Of a stretch of 5,318 nucleotides of DNA, positions 1 to 5,021 are shown piece after piece (the first letter of the stretch is position 1; the number at the start of each line of letters is the position of its first letter). This DNA is from Planctomycetota bacterium. GTDB taxonomy: Bacteria; Planctomycetota; Phycisphaerae; Sedimentisphaerales; Anaerohalosphaeraceae. The notes under the pieces are model-generated. The model saw nothing but the letters and a program-made list of their open reading frames with translations. It was not told where the DNA came from and did not search any database. The position numbers were made by a program, and so were the translations under genes. The stretch spans positions 1 through 5,318 of the forward strand of contig QNBU01000088.1 of assembly GCA_003644215.1 (NCBI GenBank). The letters are read 5' to 3'.

Positions 1-111
1 GAACGCAGGCATCTTGCCTGCGCTTATGCGACAGTAAGAGTTCAACAAACACCTTAATTCATTCCATAAACGAAAATCGCTGCCCCTGCACAGGCAGGAT
101 GCCTGTGTTCC
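1..111. repeat. Inverted pair of REP-like hairpin repeats, cut by window edge
   Basis: Two short palindromes face each other. The first has stem CGCAGGCA (4-11) pairing with TGCCTGCG (15-22) around a 3-base loop. The second has stem CACAGGCA (89-96) pairing with TGCCTGTG (100-107) around loop GGA. The second base pair of the stem changes from G-C to A-T on both arms, so pairing is kept. Read inward from both ends, the outer arms (1-23 and 110-88) match at 20 of 23 positions, so the whole segment is one imperfect inverted repeat with about 65 unrelated bases between the arms. This is the architecture of a BIME (paired REP) or a small non-autonomous element. The left end probably extends beyond base 1. 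I see no ORF inside it. Confidence 0.7.
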
Positions 112-120
112 ATTATATCC

Positions 121-149
121 TTGCCGGCGGCGGCGGTTATCGGTAGGAT
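121..149 (+). promoter_or_regulatory. Candidate sigma-70-type promoter for ribF
   Basis: TTGCCG (121-126) and TAGGAT (144-149) each match four of six bases of the -35 and -10 consensus and are separated by exactly 17 bases. Transcription would begin near 156 and give a leader of about 25 bases carrying the ribF ribosome binding site. The match is modest and the spacer is a GCGG-rich run, so chance similarity is possible. Confidence 0.3.
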
Positions 150-170
150 ACGGTTGCTTATTGAATCAAC

Positions 171-174
171 GGAG
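171..174 (+). promoter_or_regulatory. Ribosome binding site deciding the ribF start
   Basis: GGAG lies seven bases before the GTG at 182, which is ideal spacing. The alternative in-frame TTG at 161 lies upstream of this site and has no comparable purine run in front of it. An ATG at 175 is out of frame. The GTG is therefore the preferred start. Confidence 0.6.
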
Positions 175-181
175 ATGCTCA

Positions 182-1147
182 GTGCGGATTATAGAAGATC
201 ATCGGGAACTAAACAGCCTGCCTAAAGGGGTGGTGCTGACCATCGGCAACTTTGACGGGGTTCATCGCGGCCATCAGGCGATACTTACGACGGCTCGCCA
301 AATTGCCCGCGAAAGGCAAACACAGGTCGCTGTGATGACCTTTGACCCCCATCCGGCGGTACTGCTGAATCCCGATCACGCTCCGGGGATACTGACCCCG
401 CTTGAAATGAAGTCGTTGTTGCTGGAATCCCTTAGCGTTGATGTGCTGATCGTTATTAAAGACAGCTTGAAACTGCTGAATCTGTCGCCGGAGGACTTTG
501 TCGATGAGTTTTTGATGGCGAATCTGTCCCCGTCCGTGATGGTTGAAGGGCCGGACTTTAATTTTGGTTACGGGCGCAGCGGTACGATCCAAACGCTGCG
601 CCAATTCGGCGGCCCCCGCAGGTTTGAGGTGGTCGAAGTGCCGTTTGTTGACATTAATGGTGAAAATGCGACCGAAAAATGCTCCAGCAGTTCGATTCGG
701 CGATTGCTGGCCAGCGGCGACGCTCGCGGCGCTTCGCAGATACTGGGTCGTCCGTTTCGTCTGGTTGGAAAAACGATTCCCGGCCGGGGGATCGGCAAAC
801 AACTCGGCTACCCAACGGCCAATATCGAAGCGACCGGCCAGGTCATCCCCGCCGAGGGCGTCTATGCCGGTTATGTTGTTGTTGGCGACTGTCTTGAGGA
901 TGTTGTATTTGGAGGCCTTCGCCGTCCGGCGGCGATTAGTATCGGCCGGGCCAAAACATTTCTCAGCGATCATCCACTGCTGCTGGAGGCGCATCTGCTG
1001 GAAGACCATGTCGAGAACCTGCGCGGCAAATGGCTGGGCTTTGATTTGATGCGGTTTATCCGCCATCAGCAGCGGTTTGAAACAAAAGAACAACTGAAAC
1101 AACAAATCCAAAAAGACTGCGACAAAGCGTTGAACTATCTAATCTAA
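182..1147 (+). CDS. ribF: Bifunctional riboflavin kinase / FAD synthetase RibF
   Basis: Cytosolic enzyme that phosphorylates riboflavin to FMN and then adenylates FMN to FAD. From the GTG start it has 321 residues, about normal for bacterial RibF (roughly 300-330). The N-terminal FAD synthetase (nucleotidyltransferase) domain shows GNFDGVHRGH at residues 22-31, MTFDPHP at 52-58, the VEGPDFNFGYG segment at 121-131 and a serine-rich SSSSIR (168-173) corresponding to the family ISSTxIR motif. The C-terminal riboflavin kinase domain begins near residue 187, with a glycine-rich stretch leading into GYPTAN (209-214), PAEGVYAG, and the Glu of LLEAHLL (259) expected as catalytic base. One oddity is the loop usually reading NxGxxPTF, which here is SIGRAKTF (243-250), without the Asn and Pro. 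GTG is chosen over TTG at 161 because of the well-placed GGAG. It stands alone on the plus strand with a 93-base gap to the next gene. Confidence 0.95.
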   Translation: MRIIEDHRELNSLPKGVVLTIGNFDGVHRGHQAILTTARQIARERQTQVAVMTFDPHPAVLLNPDHAPGILTPLEMKSLLLESLSVDVLIVIKDSLKLLNLSPEDFVDEFLMANLSPSVMVEGPDFNFGYGRSGTIQTLRQFGGPRRFEVVEVPFVDINGENATEKCSSSSIRRLLASGDARGASQILGRPFRLVGKTIPGRGIGKQLGYPTANIEATGQVIPAEGVYAGYVVVGDCLEDVVFGGLRRPAAISIGRAKTFLSDHPLLLEAHLLEDHVENLRGKWLGFDLMRFIRHQQRFETKEQLKQQIQKDCDKALNYLI

Positions 1148-1240
1148 TGGAATGCAAAAGCGTAAGGTAGACCATTCGGATAAACCCTTTGTGGAAACAA
1201 GAACAGCTATTTACCTGAATTAAAAGGATTGATATAGACA

Positions 1241-1744
1241 ATGGCAGATTGGGAAATTAAGAAATCGTTGGGGCAGTGCAGCGGGACTGATCGGGAGTTT
1301 GAGATCGGCGAGGAATTCGTTGCGGCGCTGGTTCAGACGGACGAGGGGCTGGTGCGGCAGGATTTCAGCGTTGATTACTGGAACGAGAGTCAGCCGGAGG
1401 TATATTGCTTCTGGAAGACGAGGTTGCCTGACCCTGAAGAGAAAAAGAAGCTGTTCATTGACGATGCGATGCTGATGGCTTTCTTTGATCGGCTGGCCGA
1501 AGAGACGGACCCCGAAAAGATCAATTTTCGCTTTGTGCTGACGCTGATTTTGATGCGAAAACGAAAGCTCAAATATGATAGCTGCAAAATTGATGACGAC
1601 GGCGCCGAGGTCTGGACGCTCAAAGTAACCGGCCAGGATCGTTTCGGAAAGGTCGTCAATCCCCACCTGACCGAGGATCAGATCGAGGGACTGACTGCCC
1701 AGATGGGCCAGATATTACAGGCGGATTTCGATGAGACACAATAG
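1241..1744 (+). CDS. Conserved protein of unknown function, planctomycete type
   Basis: Function unknown. The 167-residue product has no signal peptide or clear membrane helix, so it is probably cytoplasmic. It starts MADWEIKK and has a block CSGTDREFEIGEEF (13-26) that resembles a small beta module beginning with a cysteine. Then come a tryptophan- and aromatic-rich segment (YW at 46-47, VYCFWKTRLPDP at 54-65), an acidic/hydrophobic helix (LFIDDAMLMAFFDRL, 71-85), a very basic MRKRKLKYD (105-113) and a C-terminal NPHLTEDQIEGL (140-151). Cysteines are at 13, 56 and 115, not arranged as a zinc finger. From memory, close homologues with the same order of blocks occur widely in Planctomycetota; I cannot verify this here. 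The ATG has AAGGA (1224-1228) twelve bases upstream, slightly far. It could be co-transcribed with ribF, and it converges on mutY. Confidence 0.85.
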   Translation: MADWEIKKSLGQCSGTDREFEIGEEFVAALVQTDEGLVRQDFSVDYWNESQPEVYCFWKTRLPDPEEKKKLFIDDAMLMAFFDRLAEETDPEKINFRFVLTLILMRKRKLKYDSCKIDDDGAEVWTLKVTGQDRFGKVVNPHLTEDQIEGLTAQMGQILQADFDETQ

Positions 1745-1748
1745 CCCG

Positions 1749-1783
1749 AAGCGCAGGGATGGGATTCCCTGTGGTTCCGCTTT
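1749..1783. terminator. Hairpin between convergent genes, possible terminator and repeat relative
   Basis: This is the only structure between the plus-strand stop (1744) and the mutY stop codon (1783-1785). CGCAGGGA (1752-1759) pairs with TCCCTGTG (1766-1773), with one G-T wobble and a six-base loop. AAGCG (1749-1753) and CGCTT (1779-1783) could form an alternative outer stem. A short run TTTT (1781-1784) follows on the plus strand about eight bases past the inner stem, so a fit to an intrinsic terminator for the plus-strand gene is only partial, and there is no T-run on the minus side. The outer CGCAGG/CCTGTG and the following GGTTCC resemble the hairpin repeats at 1-111 and 2866-2926, so it may be a diverged copy. 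Confidence 0.4.
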
Positions 1784-2865
1784 TATCGTGTCGCTTCCGT
1801 TTCACGCTTTTGTCTGCTTTGTTGTGTTTTCAAGGCCGCGATAATTTTGACATTGGCCGCGGGGAAAGCGTGCTGGGTCAGATTTTCGGGTGGTATCCAT
1901 TTAACCGCGTCGCAGCCGAGTGTTTTGGCGATTCCTGATTTGTATTCACACAGGTAGGCGTGGAGTGTTATCTTAAAGTGTGAATAGGTGTGCTTGATGA
2001 TGCAAAGCCGTTTGCCGACTTCAATCTCGATACCGGTTTCTTCTTTTACTTCGCGGGCGACGGCGGCTTTGAAGGATTCGCTGGTTTTCTTTTTACCGCC
2101 GGGGAACTCCCATAACCCGCCGAGCAAGGCGTTTTGGCGGCGTTTATCGATCAGCACCTTGCCATTGCTAAAGACGACCCCAACCACAATTGTATAGTGC
2201 GGCAGTTTTCTTTGTTTTTGTTTCAACGGCAGGGCTTCCTGTTCATTGTGTTCAAATGCGGTGCAGTTTTTTCGCAGCGGACACGATTGGCACAGGGGAT
2301 TTTGCGGCGTACAAACAGTTGCACCCAATTCCATCATCGCCTCGTTAAAATCGCCCGGGCGCTTTGTGTGTACCAGCGTATCAGCCATGTCCCACAACTT
2401 CTTTTGTGTGGCGGCGTCTTTGGGATTATCCTTGATGCGAAAAACGCGGCACAGCAGGCGGATGACATTGCCGTCGAGGATTGGTGCGGGCTTATTAAAC
2501 GCAATACTCGCAATGGCTCCGGCGGTGTATCGTCCGATGCCGGGGATATTTTGCAGTTCTTCGATGGTGTCCGGCAGTTGCCCGCTGTAGTTGCTGGCAA
2601 TGAGTTTAGCGGCTTTGTGCAGATTTCGTCCCCGGCTGTAATAGCCCAGCCCTTCCCAGAGTTTCAGTACGGTATCCTGTCTGGCCCGTGCCAGTTTTTC
2701 AACCGTGGGAAATCGTTTCATAAACCGATTGTAGTAGTCAATGACGGTAGCGACCTGTGTTTGCTGGAGCATTACTTCGGATACCCAAACCGCATACGGC
2801 GAACGATTCTTCCGCCACGGCAAATCCCGAGCGTTCGCGCGGAACCATCGCAGGAGGGCTTGCAC
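1783..2865 (-). CDS. mutY: Adenine DNA glycosylase MutY with an intact Nudix box
   Basis: Base-excision repair enzyme that removes adenine mispaired with 8-oxoguanine. From GTG at 2865 it has 360 residues, typical of the family. The catalytic domain opens with LPWR and PYAVWVSEVMLQQTQVATV; its Glu30 is the expected general acid. A helix-hairpin-helix IPGIGRYTAGAI (107-118) precedes PILDGNV with the catalytic Asp131. Cys185, 192, 195 and 201 form the C-x6-C-x2-C-x5-C iron-sulphur cluster site. The C-terminal MutT-like domain has LWEFPGG, the 8-oxoG-sensing loop HTYSH (292-296), and a complete Nudix box at 257-279 (G-x5-E-x7-REVKEETGI), which many MutY proteins have lost. Start: the frame stays open to a TTG at 2952 inside scpB (389 residues), but those extra residues come from a repeat element and align with nothing in MutY. 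No good ribosome binding site precedes either start. Last gene of the nif3-scpB-mutY cluster. Confidence 0.95.
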   Translation of the reverse strand: MQALLRWFRANARDLPWRKNRSPYAVWVSEVMLQQTQVATVIDYYNRFMKRFPTVEKLARARQDTVLKLWEGLGYYSRGRNLHKAAKLIASNYSGQLPDTIEELQNIPGIGRYTAGAIASIAFNKPAPILDGNVIRLLCRVFRIKDNPKDAATQKKLWDMADTLVHTKRPGDFNEAMMELGATVCTPQNPLCQSCPLRKNCTAFEHNEQEALPLKQKQRKLPHYTIVVGVVFSNGKVLIDKRRQNALLGGLWEFPGGKKKTSESFKAAVAREVKEETGIEIEVGKRLCIIKHTYSHFKITLHAYLCEYKSGIAKTLGCDAVKWIPPENLTQHAFPAANVKIIAALKTQQSRQKRETEATR

Positions 2866-2926
2866 TGGGAATGCAGGCGTCCCGGTCGCACTTTTACCTA
2901 ACGCAGGCGGGACGCCCGCTTTCCCA
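2866..2926. repeat. 61-base inverted-repeat element filling the scpB-mutY junction
   Basis: The ends are TGGGAA (2866-2871) and TTCCCA (2921-2926). Reading inward, the two 19-base arms (2866-2884 and 2926-2908) agree at 17 positions. Each arm contains its own small hairpin with a three-base loop: 2872-2890 (two mismatches, loop TCC) and 2903-2919 (one A-C mismatch, loop GGA). The right unit aligns closely with the hairpin at 89-111, and the left unit with its reverse complement, so this is a compact copy of the same family with only about a dozen bases between units. It occupies exactly the space between the scpB stop codon (2927-2929) and the preferred mutY GTG (2865). No clear target-site duplication is visible. 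Confidence 0.7.
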
Positions 2927-3676
2927 TTATTGAGGGGCTTTGAGTTCTTCAATTTTCGGGAGGTCTTTGAGGGTGTTTAGGCCGAAGACATCGAGGAACT
3001 TCTTTGTTGTGCCGTAGAGCATGGGGCGGCCGATAACTTCGGCGCGGCCGACGATTTTAACCATTCCCTTGTACATCAGGTTTCGCAGGATTTCGCCGGA
3101 AGCGACGCCGCGGATCGCTTCGATGTCGGCCCGCATAATCGGCTGTTTATAGGCGACAATCGCCAGTGTTTCCAGACCCGCCGGTGTGAGCTTGTTGTCC
3201 GAGCGAACCTTAATCAGCTTGGTAATCCACGGGTTAAACGCCGACAGTGTCATCATCTGGTAGCCGCCGGAGATTTTCTCGATGCGGAACGAACGAACGC
3301 CATCGCGGTATTTAGCATTCAAATCTTTAACGCATTGATTAACATCCTTGACCGATCCGGCCTCGGCGACATCGACCAGCCGCTTGGGGCTGATCGGCTC
3401 ATCGCTGGCAAACAGCACTGCTTCGATGACCGTCTCCAGCGTCGCATCGATTTCGGCCGGTTCCGGCTCCTGTTCCTCGGCTAAATCCTCGCCGTCTTCA
3501 ATTTCTTCTTTGGCCTCGGCAACCGGCTTCGTTGTCGTTTCTGCGTCTGCCGTCGCTGGTTCAGCGGTTTCGTCCCAGTCAGTGTTGTCCGTTACCTCTA
3601 CTTCTGGAGTTGCCTCAATGTCAGATATCTCGGTTACTTCCGTCTGTTCAGCATTGATTTTTTCGTCAGATGTCAT
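2927..3676 (-). CDS. scpB: SMC-Scp complex subunit ScpB with long acidic N-terminus
   Basis: Kleisin-associated subunit of the SMC-ScpAB condensin that organises and helps segregate the chromosome. The 249-residue product is longer than common ScpB proteins (about 180-200) because of an N-terminal tail (residues 1 to about 78) with 29 Asp/Glu and three Lys, probably disordered. The conserved core starts at LETVIEAVLFASDEPIS (80-96), the first winged-helix domain. The second carries LTPAGLETLAIVAYKQPIMR (143-162), then EAIRGV, the GRPMLYGTTKKFLDVFG stretch near 196-212 and a LPKIEEL end, all hallmarks of ScpB. GGAAG (3683-3687) sits six bases before the ATG, a good ribosome binding site. It lies 19 bases downstream of the NIF3-like gene. 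The usual partner scpA is not in this window. The tail could mediate protein contacts, but that is a guess. Confidence 0.95.
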   Translation of the reverse strand: MTSDEKINAEQTEVTEISDIEATPEVEVTDNTDWDETAEPATADAETTTKPVAEAKEEIEDGEDLAEEQEPEPAEIDATLETVIEAVLFASDEPISPKRLVDVAEAGSVKDVNQCVKDLNAKYRDGVRSFRIEKISGGYQMMTLSAFNPWITKLIKVRSDNKLTPAGLETLAIVAYKQPIMRADIEAIRGVASGEILRNLMYKGMVKIVGRAEVIGRPMLYGTTKKFLDVFGLNTLKDLPKIEELKAPQ

Positions 3677-3695
3677 AAATTGCTTCCATTATTCC

Positions 3696-4814
3696 TTATT
3701 CATTCGTCATTATCCATTTGAATGGGTCATTATCTTTTTTGCTGATGTGTATTGTTACCTTTTCGAGTTGTTTTTTCAATTGTTTTGCGAGATTTTTTAG
3801 TGCAAACCGCTCAGAAACCGTGTGCGACAGACAAATACAGGTTAGCCCGGCCTCCTGTGCCGCTAATGCCTGATGGTGTTTGAGTTCGCCAGTCAGGTAC
3901 AGATCGCACCCGGCGGCAATGACGGAATTGATGATTTTGCCGCAGGAACCGGCACAAACGGCGGCTTTTTTGACGGTTCGTTTGCCCGGGCCGACGAGAC
4001 CGACGGCCTTGCAACCGGTGGCTCGTTTGATATTGGCGATGGCTTTTTGCATCGAGAGGGGCTTTTCCAAGTCGCCAATGCGGCCCAACCCGAGTTTATT
4101 CTCGATATCGCGGTGTTGAAACACATCAAACGCTGGCGTTTCATAAGGATGGCTTTTTCGCAGCGCGGCGATCACCGCGGCGACCTTGCCCGAAGAAACG
4201 ACGGTTTCCAACTTAATCTCGTTGACGCTTTCTACTTTGCCCCGCTTGCCGATAGTTGGTTTGGAGCCCTTTAGTGGCTTAAACGAACCAATTCCGTCAC
4301 TTTTGAACCCGCAATGAGAATAATTACCAATCGCACCGGCTCCGGCGGCGTATAATGCGTCCGCGACAGTATTGACATCGGTTTCCGGCACAAAGGTAAT
4401 AACTTTATACTGCGGCCCGGTCGGATCAGCGACGAAATCGCCGATGGGTTCGGCGTTTTCAATGCCAAGGATTTCGGCCAGTGCGTCATTGACTCCGCCA
4501 GTGGCGACATCCAGCGCCGTATGAATACAAAACACGCTGATACCGGACTTAATAAGGTCATAGATATGCCCCGTTTCGCCGTCAGTGGTAATGCGCTTTA
4601 GCCCATCCCAGATAATCGGATGATACGCCAATATCAAATCCGCCTTTTGCGCCTTCGCTTCGGCTACAACCGCCTTCGTTGTGTCAATCGTCAGCAGGAT
4701 ATTCTTGATATTCTTAGCAGGATTACCAATCAACAACCCCACATTATCCCAATCCTGCGCCAATCCCAACGGCGCGATTTGTTCTATTGCTTGTGCAATT
4801 TCTTTGATGTTCAT
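3696..4814 (-). CDS. NIF3/YqfO-type dinuclear metal-centre protein
   Basis: Member of the NIF3 (DUF34, YbgI/YqfO) family: ring-forming proteins with a two-metal site whose physiological role is unsettled, with GTP cyclohydrolase I type 2 being a common but doubtful label. At 372 residues it matches the longer YqfO form, with a PII-like insert between the two lobes. The N lobe has APLGLAQDWDNVGLLIG (14-30), YHPIIW (64-69) and IHTALDVATGGVND (97-110). The insert (about 126-223) contains GNYSHCGF and HPYETPAFDVF. The C lobe has LTGELKHH and LSHTVSER. Likely metal ligands are His65, His98, Asp102, His341 and Glu345. Position 64 is Tyr where E. coli YbgI-type proteins have a first His. ATG at 4814 is chosen over TTG at 4844 because the family begins just before this Met; its ribosome binding site is weak. 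First gene of the minus-strand cluster. Confidence 0.9.
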   Translation of the reverse strand: MNIKEIAQAIEQIAPLGLAQDWDNVGLLIGNPAKNIKNILLTIDTTKAVVAEAKAQKADLILAYHPIIWDGLKRITTDGETGHIYDLIKSGISVFCIHTALDVATGGVNDALAEILGIENAEPIGDFVADPTGPQYKVITFVPETDVNTVADALYAAGAGAIGNYSHCGFKSDGIGSFKPLKGSKPTIGKRGKVESVNEIKLETVVSSGKVAAVIAALRKSHPYETPAFDVFQHRDIENKLGLGRIGDLEKPLSMQKAIANIKRATGCKAVGLVGPGKRTVKKAAVCAGSCGKIINSVIAAGCDLYLTGELKHHQALAAQEAGLTCICLSHTVSERFALKNLAKQLKKQLEKVTIHISKKDNDPFKWIMTNE

Positions 4815-4954
4815 TTTTGACACTTTCGTTTTATGGGGTTTCAAGAATTATCCTTTAGCGAGATTAGATAACTCAATCCTTTCCTGTACTTGGTCCATTG
4901 AGTAGTCATGAAAATCCCCGTCGCTTAATTTCTTATTGGCTCTGGGATAACTAA

Positions 4955-4984
4955 ATGATAACAGGAGTGGGCTTTTTTTGAACA
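4955..4984 (-). promoter_or_regulatory. Weak candidate promoter for the nif3-scpB-mutY cluster
   Basis: Reading the minus strand, TGTTCA (4984-4979) is followed after 18 bases by TATCAT (4960-4955), which matches five of six -10 bases and is preceded by TG. An A-run lies just inside the spacer. The -35 match is poor. It is the best promoter-like pair I see in the gap upstream of the cluster and would give a leader of about 135 bases. The rest of the gap 4815-5021 shows a duplicated GTTATC at the -10 region and a 22-codon ORF, but no RNA gene that I can recognise. Confidence 0.25.
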
Positions 4985-4996
4985 AAATTCCGCACA

Positions 4997-5019
4997 AATT
5001 TCTTTCCGCTACAGAAATT
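4997..5019 (-). terminator. Small hairpin after the right-edge gene, possible terminator
   Basis: On the minus strand, three bases past the TAA stop of the partial gene, AATTTCT and AGAAATT form a seven-pair stem around a nine-base loop. The stem is AT-rich and there is no long T-run directly after it (a TTTTG follows some eight bases later), so its strength as an intrinsic terminator is doubtful. Its position right after a stop codon is the main argument. Confidence 0.25.
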
Positions 5020-5021
5020 AT

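Noticed and set aside
1..111. CRISPR array
   Set aside because: There are only two palindromic units, in inverted rather than direct orientation, with no regular spacers and no cas genes.
209..1111. 300-codon open frame on the minus strand opposite ribF
   Set aside because: It is fully antisense to a clear ribF, and its translation is rich in Gln, Arg and His with no recognisable motif. It is a codon-composition shadow.
1148..1163. TGGAATGC start after ribF, similar to the end of the repeat elements
   Set aside because: Only about eight bases resemble the TGGGAATGC end, with no hairpin or second arm, so it cannot be told from chance.
2134..2901. 255-codon open frame on the plus strand opposite mutY
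   Set aside because: It is antisense to a complete MutY with all catalytic motifs. The translated product has no domain features.
3348..3800. Serine-rich 150-codon plus-strand frame opposite scpB
   Set aside because: The Ser-rich composition is simply the complement of the acidic ScpB tail codons, and it also crosses the nif3-scpB junction antisense.
4941..4979. T-run GCTTTTTTT with GC-rich sequence before it, as a plus-strand terminator
   Set aside because: The upstream bases form only a weak four-pair stem, and no plus-strand gene lies upstream to terminate.
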